Shown here one piece after another: positions 1 through 11,504 of a stretch of DNA of 64,000 nt; within the stretch, counting starts at the first letter, position 1, and every line of letters starts with the position of its first letter. This stretch comes from Pseudomonadales bacterium. GTDB taxonomy: Bacteria; Pseudomonadota; Gammaproteobacteria; Pseudomonadales; UBA5518. The notes beneath the pieces are model-generated. The model worked only from the letters and a program-made list of their open reading frames with translations. It was not told where the DNA came from and did not search any database. The position numbers and the translations under genes were made by a program. The DNA lies in the NCBI GenBank assembly GCA_022072145.1, contig JAJVIG010000023.1, positions 1 through 64,000 on the forward strand. The letters run 5' to 3'.

Positions 1-1775
1 GGTGCCGGCTTTGCGCCGCCGCCGAAGATCGAATCGAGCAGGGAACGGAAGAAGCCGGTACGCGGTGCCGGTACGGGGGTGGCCGCGGCAGCGGCCGGTG
101 TGCCCGCCGGTGCCGGCGCGGGCGACTGCGGAGCGACCGGCTCCGGTTCGACGACCGGAGCGGGCTTGGGCGGTGCGATCGACTGCACGGCCGCCACCGG
201 CACCCTGGCCGGCTCGGCGGAGCGCGTCACCACGTCCACGGGCGGTGGCGCTTCCGGTATCGCGAGGAAACTCGGCTCCTCGCTGTGGGCGAGCGCGTTG
301 TCGTCGCGCAGGCGCAGCACCTCGAAGTGCGGCGTTTCCATGTGCGGGTTCGGGATCACCATCACGTGCAGGCGGTTGCGCTGCTCGATGTCGATGATCG
401 CGCGGCGCTTCTCGTTCAGCAGGTAGGCCGCGATCTCGACCGGCACGATGGCGCGGATCTGCGCGCTGCGATCCTTGCCGGCTTCCTCCTCGACCAGACG
501 CAGCACCGACAGCGCGAGCGACTTGGTATCGCGGATCGTGCCCTGGCCGGAGCAGCGCGGGCAGACCACCGAACTGGTCTCCTCGAGCGAGGGACGCAGC
601 CGCTGGCGCGACATTTCCATCAGGCCGAAGCGCGAGATCTTGCCGACCTGCACGCGCGCGCGGTCCGGCCCCAGCGCATCGCGCAGCCGGTTCTCCACCT
701 CGCGCTGGCTGCGCGCGCTGCTCATGTCGATGAAGTCGATCACGATCAGGCCGCCCATGTCGCGCAGGCGCAGCTGGCGTGCCACCTCGTCGGCAGCCTG
801 CAGGTTGGTCTGCAGCGCGGTTTCCTCGATGTCCTGGCCCTTGGTCGCGCGCGAGGAGTTGATGTCGATCGACACCAGCGCCTCGGTGGGGTCGATCACG
901 ATCGAGCCGCCCGACGGGAGCTTCACCTCGCGCTGGTACGCCGTCTCGATCTGGCTCTCGATCTGGTAGCGGTTGAACAGCGGCACCGGGTCCTTGTACA
1001 GCTTCACGCGGTTGCGGTAGTTCGGCATCACCAGGTCGATGAACTCGATCGCCTTGTCGAAGGCTTCCTGCGAGTCGATCAGCACCTCGTCGATGTCGGC
1101 ACGCAGGCAATCTCGGATCGCACGGATCACGACGTTGCTTTCCTGGTAGATCAGCAACGGCGCGCGCTTCTCGTCGGCCGCGGTCGTGATCGCCTGCCAC
1201 AGGTGCAGCAGGTAGTCGAGGTCCCACTGCAGTTCCTCGGCCGAACGCCCCACGCCGGCGGTGCGGATGATGATGCCCATGCCGTCGGGCAGGTTGAGCG
1301 CGTTCAGCGCATCGCGCAGCTCGGTACGCTCCTCGCCCTCGATGCGGCGGCTGATGCCGCCGGCGCGCGGGTTGTTCGGCATCAGCACGAGGTAGCGTCC
1401 GGCCAGGCTGATGAACGTGGTCAGCGCGGCACCCTTGTTGCCGCGTTCTTCCTTGTCCACCTGCACCAGTACCTCGGTGCCTTCGCGGATCACGTCGCGG
1501 ATGCGCGGCCGGCCCTGGGCGTCGTCCGCGCCGCCGCCCTGGAAGTACTCGCGCGAGATTTCCTTCAGCGGCAGGAAGCCGTGGCGATCGGCGCCGAATT
1601 CGACGAACGCGGCCTCGAGGCTGGGCTCGACGCGCGTGATGCGGCCCTTGTAGATGTTGGCCTTGGTGGAGACCCGGTTACGGTTCTCGATGTCCAGATC
1701 GTACAGTCGCTGGCCGTCGACCATTGCGACCCGCAACTCCTCTGGCTGGGTTGCGTTGATGAGCATGCGTTTCAT
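1..1775 (-). CDS. rne: Ribonuclease E, C-terminus truncated by window edge
   Basis: Reverse-strand translation from ATG at 1775 reads [73 protein letters not shown]..., including the S1 region and the catalytic-domain [11 protein letters not shown] and CPRCSGQG (Zn-link) motifs. Not in the supplied ORF track. Confidence 0.96.
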   Translation of the reverse strand, partial: MKRMLINATQPEELRVAMVDGQRLYDLDIENRNRVSTKANIYKGRITRVEPSLEAAFVEFGADRHGFLPLKEISREYFQGGGADDAQGRPRIRDVIREGTEVLVQVDKEERGNKGAALTTFISLAGRYLVLMPNNPRAGGISRRIEGEERTELRDALNALNLPDGMGIIIRTAGVGRSAEELQWDLDYLLHLWQAITTAADEKRAPLLIYQESNVVIRAIRDCLRADIDEVLIDSQEAFDKAIEFIDLVMPNYRNRVKLYKDPVPLFNRYQIESQIETAYQREVKLPSGGSIVIDPTEALVSIDINSSRATKGQDIEETALQTNLQAADEVARQLRLRDMGGLIVIDFIDMSSARSQREVENRLRDALGPDRARVQVGKISRFGLMEMSRQRLRPSLEETSSVVCPRCSGQGTIRDTKSLALSVLRLVEEEAGKDRSAQIRAIVPVEIAAYLLNEKRRAIIDIEQRNRLHVMVIPNPHMETPHFEVLRLRDDNALAHSEEPSFLAIPEAPPPVDVVTRSAEPARVPVAAVQSIAPPKPAPVVEPEPVAPQSPAPAPAGTPAAAAATPVPAPRTGFFRSLLDSIFGGGAKPA

Positions 1776-2238
1776 GGTTACCAATGTCCTGTGAGCAGGT
1801 TGCTGGGACTTTGGTACCGTCGGTCATCCGTTACGGATTCGATCGCTTGTCGTGCAGAGCGTTCTTGTGTCCTCGAAGTCTGTTTTTCGCGTTACGCGGC
1901 CACGGGTACCTTTGCCCGGCATGCCGCTTTCGTCCCGGGTCGCCGCCGATGTCGGCGCGTCGGGGACGCGTCTTCAGTCTTTTCCGGTCGGGCGGGCAGG
2001 GCGCCATCGCCAGCGGCCCGCACAAAAATCTCGCCAAGCATTCCGTGGTCGTGCCGACGGTACCTTGCGTCTGCCGGTTCCGCTCCCGCGGAAACCGGCT
2101 GCAGCACGCGCGCCCTGACGCTCCAGTTCCAGTCGTCGGCGCCGCTGTGCTGCGTTCGCTCCGACCCGTGTTACACGCCCTGATGGGCGGCGGTTCATGC
2201 CGTACTCCAGTCATCGGCGCGGGTCGAAAGCGGGCGGG

Positions 2239-2267
2239 AGTATAGCAATGTCCGGTAAGTGCTTCAA
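2239..2267 (-). promoter_or_regulatory. Candidate sigma70 promoter for rne (-35 TTGAAG, 17-nt spacer, -10 TATACT)
   Basis: Minus strand TTGAAG(2267-2262)-17 nt-TATACT(2244-2239); predicted ~460-nt 5' UTR. Confidence 0.55.
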
Positions 2268-2295
2268 TTAGCAGCGAAAATGATAATATTCAACG

Positions 2296-3246
2296 ATGAA
2301 CAGGCAGGCAGACGCACAAACGGCCCGGGTCGAACTGGTCGATATAGGCAGCGAGCACGCCGGGCAGCGGCTGGACAATTTCCTGCTCGCCCGGCTGAAG
2401 GGCGTGCCGCGTTCGCGGGTCTACCGCATCGTGCGCAGCGGCGAGGTGCGGGTCAACAGCGCCCGCGCGCGGCCCGACCAGCGGCTCGCCGCCGGCGACC
2501 GGGTACGGGTGCCGCCGGTGCGGGTGGCCGAGCGGGTGGTGGCGGAGCCCGGCGCGGCGTTGCAGCAGACGCTGCGCGACCGGATCCTCTACGAAGATGC
2601 CGCGCTGCTGGTCGTCGACAAGCCGAGCGGGCTGGCGGTGCACGGCGGCAGCGGACTGTCGCTGGGGCTGATCGAGGCGCTGCGCGCGATGCGCCCGGAC
2701 TGTGCCTCGCTCGAACTGGTGCATCGGCTGGACCGCGAGACCTCGGGCTGCGTGATGATCGCCCGCAAGCGCTCGCTGCTGCGCCACCTGCACGAGGCGC
2801 TGCGCGAGGGCACGATCACCAAGACCTACACCATGCTGGTCGCCGGCCGTTGGCCGAAGCGGCTGACGCGCGTGGCGGCGGCATTGGAGAAGAACACGGT
2901 GCGTTCGGGTGAGCGCGTGGTGCGTGCCAACGGGGACGGCAAGGCCTCCGAAACCCTGTTCCGGGTGCTGGAGCACTACCGCGACGCCACGCTGCTCGAG
3001 GCGCGTCCGCTCACCGGCCGCACGCACCAGATCCGGGTGCACGCGCAGGTCTCCGGTCATCCGGTGGCCGGTGACGAGAAGTACGGCGAGCGCGAGTTCA
3101 ACAAGCGCATGCGCGAAGCCGGCTTGCGGCGGCTGTTCCTGCACGCGAGTGCGATCGAGCTGGTGTTGCCGGACGGGCGGCCGCTGCGGGTGGCGGCGCC
3201 GCTGGATCCGGCGCTGGAGCATTTCCTGGAGACATTGCCGCGGTGA
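2296..3246 (+). CDS. rluC: 23S rRNA pseudouridine synthase RluC
   Basis: N-terminal S4-like domain plus LVHRLDRETSGCVMIARK and GRTHQIRVH motifs; divergent from rne as in many Gammaproteobacteria. Confidence 0.93.
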   Translation: MNRQADAQTARVELVDIGSEHAGQRLDNFLLARLKGVPRSRVYRIVRSGEVRVNSARARPDQRLAAGDRVRVPPVRVAERVVAEPGAALQQTLRDRILYEDAALLVVDKPSGLAVHGGSGLSLGLIEALRAMRPDCASLELVHRLDRETSGCVMIARKRSLLRHLHEALREGTITKTYTMLVAGRWPKRLTRVAAALEKNTVRSGERVVRANGDGKASETLFRVLEHYRDATLLEARPLTGRTHQIRVHAQVSGHPVAGDEKYGEREFNKRMREAGLRRLFLHASAIELVLPDGRPLRVAAPLDPALEHFLETLPR

Positions 3247-3914
3247 GGCGTCTTTATATATTCGACTGGGATGGCACGCTGATGGACTCGGTGAGCCGGA
3301 TCGTGTCCTGCCTGCGCCAGGCGGCGCTGGAGCAGGGGCTGGACGACCTCGATGACCGGTGTTTCGGCGACGTGATCGGGCTGGGGTTGCCGCAGGCGAT
3401 CGCGCAGCTGTACCCGGGGCTGGAGGAGCCGCGCGTGGAGCGTTTCCGGCAGACGTACTCGGCGCGTTTCCTGGCGGCCGACGGCGAACCTTCGGCGCTG
3501 TTTCCTGGGGCACGTGCGCTGCTCGGGGAACTGCGCGCGCGCGGACACCGGGTGGCCGTGGCAACCGGCAAGAGCCGGCGCGGGCTCGATCGCGTGCTGG
3601 CCGAACTGGGCCTCGCTGCGAGCTTCGACGCCACGCGCTGTGCCGACGAGACCGCCTCGAAGCCCGATCCGCTGATGCTCGAGCAGATCATCGGGGAGCT
3701 CGACGTGGAGCGTGCCGCGGTCGTGATGATCGGCGACACCGAATACGACCTCGAGATGGCCGCCCGCGCCGGGATCCGCAGTGTGGGGGTCAGTCACGGC
3801 GTGCACTCGCGCGAGCGCTTGCTGCGCCACGGGCCGGAAGCGATCGTCGATTCGCTGCCCGAGATCCTCGCCTGGGAGCCGCGACCGCTGCGGTCGCGCC
3901 GGCGCGCGGGTTGA
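3243..3914 (+). CDS. HAD-superfamily hydrolase, phosphoglycolate phosphatase-like
   Basis: FDWDGTLMDS motif I, KPDPLM and GDTEYDLEMA motifs; 4-nt overlap with rluC (GTGA). Confidence 0.88.
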   Translation: MRRLYIFDWDGTLMDSVSRIVSCLRQAALEQGLDDLDDRCFGDVIGLGLPQAIAQLYPGLEEPRVERFRQTYSARFLAADGEPSALFPGARALLGELRARGHRVAVATGKSRRGLDRVLAELGLAASFDATRCADETASKPDPLMLEQIIGELDVERAAVVMIGDTEYDLEMAARAGIRSVGVSHGVHSRERLLRHGPEAIVDSLPEILAWEPRPLRSRRRAG

Positions 3915-3939
3915 TCCGCCTGCGCGCAGCCGGGGGGCA

Positions 3940-4536
3940 TCAATCCGCGGCGCGCCGCGCCAGCACCGGCATCCCCATCCGGCCCAGGAACTCGACCACG
4001 CAGATCAGCGGCAGTCCCTCGAGCACGGTCGGGTCGTCCAGCCGAACCGACTCGAACAATGCGATGCCCAGCCCCTCGACCCGGAAGCTGCCGGCGCAGT
4101 CCAGCGGCAACTCGCGCGCCACGTAGTCGTGCACGGCCGCCGCATCGAGCGCGCGCAGGCGCACGGTGCAGGTCTCGACGCCGGCGAGTTCGCGTCCGCT
4201 GGCGGCATCGAGCACGCACAGCCCGGTCAGGAAACGGACCTCGCGCCCGGCGATCGAGAGCAACTGCTCGCAGGCCCGCTCCACGGTGCCGGGCTTGCCG
4301 AGGATGCGCCCCGCGCTGTCGCCCACCTGGTCCGAGGCGATGATCAGCGCATCCGGGTGCCGGTCCGCGACCGCGCGCGCCTTCGCGCGGCTGAGGCGCA
4401 GCACCAGTTCCCGCGCGGACTCGCCGGGGCGGGGAGACTCGTCGATGGCCGGGGTCTCGCAGGCGAACGCGAGCCCGAGGCGCTCGAGCAGACGCTTGCG
4501 ATAGACCGAAGCGGAGGCGAGTATCAACGCGGGCAT
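3940..4536 (-). CDS. Maf family nucleotide pyrophosphatase
   Basis: LILASASVYRKRLLERLGL start and ASDQVG motif; next to yceD. Confidence 0.88.
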   Translation of the reverse strand: MPALILASASVYRKRLLERLGLAFACETPAIDESPRPGESARELVLRLSRAKARAVADRHPDALIIASDQVGDSAGRILGKPGTVERACEQLLSIAGREVRFLTGLCVLDAASGRELAGVETCTVRLRALDAAAVHDYVARELPLDCAGSFRVEGLGIALFESVRLDDPTVLEGLPLICVVEFLGRMGMPVLARRAAD

Positions 4537-4608
4537 GGGCGGGCCGGACGGTTCAGGAACGGGCGCCGAACGTCGCAGAAAATTGCGGGATTTTCAAACA
4601 TTTATTTT

Positions 4609-4637
4609 TTGACAGTGGTCGAGGCCGCCCCTATCAT
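4609..4637 (+). promoter_or_regulatory. Candidate sigma70 promoter for yceD-rpmF (TTGACA-17-TATCAT)
   Basis: Perfect -35 at 4609-4614, 17-nt spacer, TATCAT at 4632-4637, just upstream of the ATG at 4647. Confidence 0.6.
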
Positions 4638-4646
4638 GGCGCGCCT

Positions 4647-5186
4647 ATGTCGATACCCCGGGTTCCGCGACACGCCGATTTTCGCAAGCTGGCGGCATCC
4701 GGTGCGCACATCGGCGGCGTGATCGCGCTCGCGGATCTGGAGCGCATCGGCGCTGAGTTGCTCGCACACGACGGACTGGTGACGGTGGCGCTCGGGTTCG
4801 GCATCGACGACGAAGGCCACCGCGTCATCGATGGCCACGTCGAGGCGGAACTGGTGCTGCAGTGCCAGCGCTGCCTGGGTCCGATGCGTCTCGGGGTCGC
4901 GGCCGACGTGCACCTGGCGATGGTGTGGCGCGAGGAGGAAATCCCCGCCTTGCCGCAGCGCCTCGAAGGGGTCGTGATCGGCGACGAACCGGGCGACCTG
5001 TTCGCGCTGGTCGAAGACGAATTGCTGCTCGCGCTGCCGTTCGCCCCGTCTCACGCGCAGGGAGAATGCGCGGCGCTCGAGGTGCCCGGTGATGCGGCAG
5101 CGGCACCGGACGCGACGCAGGCGGAGGACGAGGCACGCGAGAATCCGTTCGCGGTGCTCGCGAAATACAGGGAGCCGCCGCACTGA
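4647..5186 (+). CDS. yceD: YceD family (DUF177) protein
   Basis: LVLQCQRCLGPM cysteine motif; immediately upstream of rpmF. Confidence 0.85.
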   Translation: MSIPRVPRHADFRKLAASGAHIGGVIALADLERIGAELLAHDGLVTVALGFGIDDEGHRVIDGHVEAELVLQCQRCLGPMRLGVAADVHLAMVWREEEIPALPQRLEGVVIGDEPGDLFALVEDELLLALPFAPSHAQGECAALEVPGDAAAAPDATQAEDEARENPFAVLAKYREPPH

Positions 5187-5267
5187 GGCGATCGGTGCGG
5201 GGCTCGGTTGGATTAACAGGGCCGCCCGTTTCGGAGCGGCGTCATTGCAGAAGCAGAGGAGTCAGTC

Positions 5268-5447
5268 ATGGCAGTTGGTCAGGCACGAACCACCCGTTCC
5301 CGCCGCGGTATGCGTCGCGCACACGATGCGCTGCGCGGTCCGGCATTGTCGACTGATGCGACCTCCGGTGAAGTCCATCGCCGTCACCACGTGACCGCGG
5401 ACGGTTTCTACCGCGGCAAGAAGGTCGTCGAAGGCAAGGACGACTGA
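5268..5447 (+). CDS. rpmF: 50S ribosomal protein L32
   Basis: Translation [59 protein letters not shown]; 59 aa, too short for the ORF track. Confidence 0.95.
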   Translation: MAVGQARTTRSRRGMRRAHDALRGPALSTDATSGEVHRRHHVTADGFYRGKKVVEGKDD

Positions 5448-5466
5448 GCCTCTTCGCCAGCCGCGC

Positions 5467-5507
5467 GACGGCGAGCAACCGGCAACGGTGCTCGCCGTCT
5501 TCTTTTG
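5467..5507 (+). terminator. Rho-independent terminator after rpmF
   Basis: Perfect 11-bp stem GACGGCGAGCA/TGCTCGCCGTC (5467-5477/5489-5499) followed by TTCTTTT. Confidence 0.75.
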
Positions 5508-5537
5508 TGCCCCACGCATGATCGAATGGAGGCTGCA

Positions 5538-6482
5538 ATGACCGGATCGCTCGCCTGCGTCTTCCCGGGGCAGGGTTCGCAACGTGTCGGCATGCTGGCC
5601 GCGATGGCCGGCGTGGAACCGGTGGTGCGCGAGACCTTCGCCGAGGCGTCCGAAGTCCTGGGTTACGATCTGTGGCAGCTGGCGCAGACCGGGCCGCAGG
5701 AGGAACTGAATCTCACCGAACGCACGCAGCCGCTCATCCTGTCCGCGAGCGTGGCGCTGTGGCGCGTGTGGTGCGCGCGCGGTGGCCCGCGGCCGGCGTT
5801 CATGGCCGGTCACAGCCTCGGGGAGTTCAGCGCGCTGGTGTGCGCCGGCTCGCTCGCGTTCACCGACGCGGTGCGTCTGGTGCGCAATCGCGGCGCGTAC
5901 ATGCAGGAAGCGGTCCCGGTCGGGCAGGGCGCGATGGCGGCGGTGCTCGGACTCGAGGACGCGCTGATCGCCGAGGCTTGCGCGGAGTCCGCCGGCGCCG
6001 AGGTGGTGGCGGCGGTCAACTTCAACGCGCCCGGGCAGGTGGTGATCGCGGGGCACGCGGCCGCGGTCGAGCGCGCGATCGCGGCCTGCAAGGCGCGTGG
6101 CGCCAAGCGTGCGATGCCGCTGCCGGTGAGCGCGCCTTTCCACACCAGCCTGATGGTTCCCGCCGGCGAGCGGCTCGCGCGCGACATGGCCGGGGTGCCG
6201 ATCGCCGTGCCGCGGGTGCCGGTGGTGCACAACGTGCACGCCCGCTGCGAGGACGACAGTGCCGCGATCCGCGCACTGCTGGAACGCCAGATCCACAGTC
6301 CGGTACAGTGGACCGCCTCGGTACGCCATATGGTCGAGGCCGGCGTCACGCGCGTCGTCGAGGTCGGACCGGGCAAGGTGCTCGGCGGGCTCTGCAAGCG
6401 CATCGACACGGTGCTCGAGTGCCTGTACACCGAGGAGCCGCAGGAACTGGACAAGTCGCTCGCGGCCGCCGCGGCCGGGTGA
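5538..6482 (+). CDS. fabD: Malonyl-CoA:ACP transacylase
   Basis: FPGQGSQRVGML and MAGHSLGEFSAL motifs; start chosen at MTGSLACVFPG. Confidence 0.95.
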   Translation: MTGSLACVFPGQGSQRVGMLAAMAGVEPVVRETFAEASEVLGYDLWQLAQTGPQEELNLTERTQPLILSASVALWRVWCARGGPRPAFMAGHSLGEFSALVCAGSLAFTDAVRLVRNRGAYMQEAVPVGQGAMAAVLGLEDALIAEACAESAGAEVVAAVNFNAPGQVVIAGHAAAVERAIAACKARGAKRAMPLPVSAPFHTSLMVPAGERLARDMAGVPIAVPRVPVVHNVHARCEDDSAAIRALLERQIHSPVQWTASVRHMVEAGVTRVVEVGPGKVLGGLCKRIDTVLECLYTEEPQELDKSLAAAAAG

Positions 6483-6498
6483 CGACGGAGGAGCGAAC

Positions 6499-7233
6499 AT
6501 GAGCAGGGTATGTCTCGTCACGGGAGCGAGCCGCGGCATCGGCGCGGCCATCGCCGACGCCCTGGGCGCCGCCGGCCACACGGTGGTCGGCACGGCGACC
6601 ACCGAAGCGGGAGCCGCCGCGATCGCCGGGCGCTTCGCGGCGAAGGGTGTCGCGGGCACCGGGATGGCGTTGGACGTTGCTGCCACCGACACGGCGGAGG
6701 CCGTGGTTGGCGCGATCGCCGAGCGTTACGGCGCGCCACTGGTGCTGGTGAACAACGCCGGCATCACGCAGGACAACATCGTGCTGCGCATGAAGGACGA
6801 TGAGTGGTCGCGCGTGATCGACACCAACCTCAACTCGATCTTCCGTCTCAGCAAGGCGGTGTTGCGCGCGATGACCAGGGCGCGCTGGGGGCGCATCGTC
6901 AACATCAGCTCGGTCGTGGGTTCGATGGGCAACGCGGGGCAGGCGAACTACGCGGCCAGCAAGGCCGGCATGGAAGGCTTCACGCGCGCACTGGCGCGCG
7001 AGATCGGCTCGCGCGCGATCACCGTGAACTGCGTGGCCCCGGGCTTCATCGACACCGACATGACGCGTGAGTTGCCCGAGGCGCAGCGCCAGAAACTCCT
7101 CGAGCAGATCCCCGCCGGCCGCCTGGGCGAGGCGAGCGAGGTGGCCGCGCTGGTCGCCTTCCTGGCCTCGGAGGCCGCCGGGTACATCACCGGCGAGACG
7201 ATCCACGTCAATGGCGGCATGTACATGCGCTGA
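6499..7233 (+). CDS. fabG: 3-oxoacyl-ACP reductase
   Basis: [22 protein letters not shown] and the C-terminal [12 protein letters not shown] typical of FabG. Confidence 0.95.
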   Translation: MSRVCLVTGASRGIGAAIADALGAAGHTVVGTATTEAGAAAIAGRFAAKGVAGTGMALDVAATDTAEAVVGAIAERYGAPLVLVNNAGITQDNIVLRMKDDEWSRVIDTNLNSIFRLSKAVLRAMTRARWGRIVNISSVVGSMGNAGQANYAASKAGMEGFTRALAREIGSRAITVNCVAPGFIDTDMTRELPEAQRQKLLEQIPAGRLGEASEVAALVAFLASEAAGYITGETIHVNGGMYMR

Positions 7234-7370
7234 AAAAATCGATTCCTGTCAATATTGCAACCATTGACGGGATTCGGAGTAGAATCGCGCCGCTGACGAG
7301 AATTGCGGCCGATCGTCGCACAACCGCGGGCAGCGGCACTCTCAACCACAGACAGGAGCAACAGACCGAC

Positions 7371-7604
7371 ATGAGCAGCATCGAAGAACGCGTCAAGAAA
7401 ATCGTCGCGGAGCAGCTCGGCGTCAAAGAAGACGATATCCAGAATTCCGCTTCCTTCGTGGAGGACCTCGGTGCCGACTCCCTGGATACCGTGGAACTGG
7501 TCATGGCCCTCGAGGAGGAGTTCGAAACCGAAATCCCCGACGAGGATGCCGAGAACATCACCACGGTGCAGCACGCGATCGACTACATCGAATCGCATCT
7601 CTGA
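7371..7604 (+). CDS. acpP: Acyl carrier protein
   Basis: [20 protein letters not shown]...[20 protein letters not shown]. Confidence 0.98.
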   Translation: MSSIEERVKKIVAEQLGVKEDDIQNSASFVEDLGADSLDTVELVMALEEEFETEIPDEDAENITTVQHAIDYIESHL

Positions 7605-7620
7605 TCAGATCCCGCCGGGA

Positions 7621-7676
7621 GGCTGCGTCGTCCGCAAGCGGGCCGCAGCCTTTCCAGGCCCGTCCGTCGGACGGGC
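7621..7676 (+). terminator. Tandem hairpins between acpP and fabF, possible attenuator
   Basis: GGCTGCG...CGCAGCC followed by TTT (7621-7653), then perfect GCCCGTCC-GTC-GGACGGGC (7658-7676). Confidence 0.45.
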
Positions 7677-7748
7677 AGTTCCGCAGATGAGCGGCCGCGC
7701 GCAGCCGCGGCCTGACGACAACGCATCTCGCAGACGGAGTCCTCGGCG

Positions 7749-8984
<1,236 letters not shown>

Positions 8985-9006
8985 CCGCGGCGTGGCGGAG
9001 GCTGCC

Positions 9007-9840
9007 ATGACCGCTGAATGCGTCCGGGTCGATGGCGCCGCGTGTGACAGCGTGCCGGCGCACGACCGCGGTCTCGCCTACGGTGACGGCGTGTTCGAGA
9101 CCATGCGCTGCGTCGGTGGACGGATCCCGCTGCTTGAACCTCATCTCGAGCGCCTCGGCAACGGCGCCGGGCGGCTCGGCATCGCGCTCGCGGTCGGGGA
9201 GTTGCGCGAGGAGATCGAAGGTTTCGCCAGCGGGAGCGGTGCCGCGGACAGCGTGATCAAGGTGATCGTGACGCGCGGCGACGGTGCCGGCGGTTACCGC
9301 TGTGATCCGGCGGTTCCGGCGCGGCGCATCCTGATCGCACGGCCTCTCGCTGCGCATCCGGCCGCGTGGTGGAGCGAGGGGATCGCGGTGCGCCATTGCG
9401 AGATGCGGCTCGGCAGCAATCCGGCGCTTGCGGGCATCAAGCACCTCAACCGTCTGGAGCAGGTGCTGGCGCGCCGCGAATGGGACGATCCGCAAATCGC
9501 CGAAGGCCTGATGGCGGACCAGCGGGGCCGTATCGTGGAAGGGATCGCCAGCAACCTGTTCCTGGTCAGCGGCGGCCGCCTGCTGACGCCGTTCATCGAG
9601 ACATGCGGCGTCGCCGGCGTGATGCGCGCGCACCTGTTGCAGGCGGTCGCGCCGGAGCTCGGTATCGCGACCGCGGAGGTGAACTGCGAGCGCGCACTGC
9701 TGGCGGCGGCGCAGGAAGTGTTCGTGTGCAATGCGGTGATCGGCGTCTGGCCGGTGCGTCGTCTGGGCCGTCAACGCTGGCCGCTCGGACCGGTAACGCG
9801 CAGGGTGCAGGAGCATGTGGCACGACTGTTCACGGCCTGA
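9007..9840 (+). CDS. pabC: Aminodeoxychorismate lyase
   Basis: Class IV aminotransferase fold signatures (DRGLAYGDGVFETMR, EGIASNLFLV); position between fabF and mltG. Confidence 0.88.
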   Translation: MTAECVRVDGAACDSVPAHDRGLAYGDGVFETMRCVGGRIPLLEPHLERLGNGAGRLGIALAVGELREEIEGFASGSGAADSVIKVIVTRGDGAGGYRCDPAVPARRILIARPLAAHPAAWWSEGIAVRHCEMRLGSNPALAGIKHLNRLEQVLARREWDDPQIAEGLMADQRGRIVEGIASNLFLVSGGRLLTPFIETCGVAGVMRAHLLQAVAPELGIATAEVNCERALLAAAQEVFVCNAVIGVWPVRRLGRQRWPLGPVTRRVQEHVARLFTA

Positions 9841-10855
9841 TGCCGCCCTGCGGGTGCTCGCCGCGCTGCTGCTGTGCGCGGTGCTGGTGCTGTTTCTCGG
9901 CTGGAAATCGGTGGTGCGCTGGCTGGACGCACCACTGAGCGCAGGGGAGCCGGTGATCGCCGAGTTGCCCGCAGGAGGCAACCTCACGCGTTTGTTGCGT
10001 GAACTCGGTGAGCGGGGTGTGCTCGACCGTCCGAACTGGTTGCGGCTGCACGCACGCCTGAGCGGTGTGGCGGACCAGGTGCGTGCGGGCGAATACCGCA
10101 TCGAGCCGGGACTCACGCCGCGCGCGTTGCTCGCCATGCTGGTCGCGGGCAAGGTGGTCGTCTACAGCGTGACCCTGGTCGAGGGCAACACCGCGACCGA
10201 GCTGCTGGCACGGCTGCATGCGCAGGATCGCCTGCAACGCACGCTCGACGCGCCCGATGCGGCGACCCTCGCGCGCGCGCTGGAACTGGAGCCGGCGGCG
10301 TGGCCATCGGCCGAAGGAGCGTTCCTGCCCGAGACCTACCAGTACCACCGCGGAATGAGTGATGCCGATGTGCTGCGCGCTGCGCACGCGGCGCTCGCCG
10401 AGGCGTTGGACGAGGAGTGGGCGATGCGTGCACCGGGGCTGCCGTACGCGAGCCCGTACGAGGCGCTGGTGATGGCGTCGCTGGTGGAGAAGGAGACCGG
10501 GCTGGCGGAGGAGCGTGCGCGCATTGCCGGCGTGTTCGTGCGCCGTTTGCAGCAGCGCATGCTGCTGCAGACCGATCCGGCGGTGATCTACGGGCTCGGA
10601 GCGCGTTTCGACGGCAATCTGACGCGGGAGCACCTGCGTGCGCCGGGCCCCTACAATACCTACCTGAATCCCGGGTTGCCGCCGTCACCGATCGCCAACG
10701 TCGGACGGGCCGCGATCCGCGCCGCGCTGCAGCCGGCCCCGGGCACCGAACTGTATTTCGTCGCGCGCGGCGACGGTTCGCACCAGTTCTCGGACACGCT
10801 CGAGGAACACAATCGCGCCGTGCGTCGCTACCAGTTGCGTCGTGGCGGCGGCTGA
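9815..10855 (+). CDS. mltG: Endolytic murein transglycosylase MltG
   Basis: N-terminal TM segment; LVEKETGLAEERARIAGVFVRRL, LQTDPAVIYG, YNTYLNPGLPPSPIANVG. Confidence 0.93.
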   Translation: MWHDCSRPDAALRVLAALLLCAVLVLFLGWKSVVRWLDAPLSAGEPVIAELPAGGNLTRLLRELGERGVLDRPNWLRLHARLSGVADQVRAGEYRIEPGLTPRALLAMLVAGKVVVYSVTLVEGNTATELLARLHAQDRLQRTLDAPDAATLARALELEPAAWPSAEGAFLPETYQYHRGMSDADVLRAAHAALAEALDEEWAMRAPGLPYASPYEALVMASLVEKETGLAEERARIAGVFVRRLQQRMLLQTDPAVIYGLGARFDGNLTREHLRAPGPYNTYLNPGLPPSPIANVGRAAIRAALQPAPGTELYFVARGDGSHQFSDTLEEHNRAVRRYQLRRGGG

Positions 10856-10862
10856 GGAGTAT

Positions 10863-11504
10863 ATGGCCAGGGGCAGGTTCATCACCGTCGAAGGCGGCGA
10901 GGGTGCGGGCAAGAGCACCAATATCGCGTGCATCGCCGAGCGCCTGCGCGCGGCGGGTCTGCGCGTGCGTCTGACGCGCGAGCCCGGGGGCACGCCGCTC
11001 GCCGAGGAAATCCGTGCGTTGCTGCTCGCCACGCGCGACGAGGAGGTGTGCGGCGAAGCCGAGGTGCTGCTCATGTTCGCGGCCCGCATGCAGCATGTCG
11101 AGCGCGTGATACGCCCGGCGCTGGAGCGTGGCGAATGGGTGCTGTGCGACCGCTTCGCCGATGCCAGCATCGCCTACCAGGGCGCCGGACGCGGGTTGGG
11201 GATGGCGCGCGTGCAGGCGTTGCGTGATCTGCTGCTCGGCGATTTCGGACCCGATCTGACGCTGTTGCTCGATCTGCCGGTGGCGCTCGGCATGCGGCGT
11301 GTCGATGGGCGCGGCGCACCGGACCGCTTCGAGCGTGAGCAGGCGGCTTTCTTCGAACGGGTCCGCGCTGGCTATCACACGCTGGCGGCGGCCGAGCCGC
11401 AGCGCTTTCGCGTGATCGACGCCTCGCGTGAACTGCCGCAGGTGCGCGCAGCGGTGCTCGCGGCGATCGAGGATTTCGTGGCCGGCTGCGGAGACGCACG
11501 GTGA
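10863..11504 (+). CDS. tmk: Thymidylate kinase
   Basis: FITVEGGEGAGKSTN P-loop, LTREPGGTPLAEEIR, DRFADASIAYQGAGR. Confidence 0.95.
   Translation: MARGRFITVEGGEGAGKSTNIACIAERLRAAGLRVRLTREPGGTPLAEEIRALLLATRDEEVCGEAEVLLMFAARMQHVERVIRPALERGEWVLCDRFADASIAYQGAGRGLGMARVQALRDLLLGDFGPDLTLLLDLPVALGMRRVDGRGAPDRFEREQAAFFERVRAGYHTLAAAEPQRFRVIDASRELPQVRAAVLAAIEDFVAGCGDAR

Noticed and set aside
285-2183. 632-aa plus-strand ORF at the left edge
   Set aside because: Antisense to rne; the true gene is on the minus strand and is missing from the track because it runs off the window.
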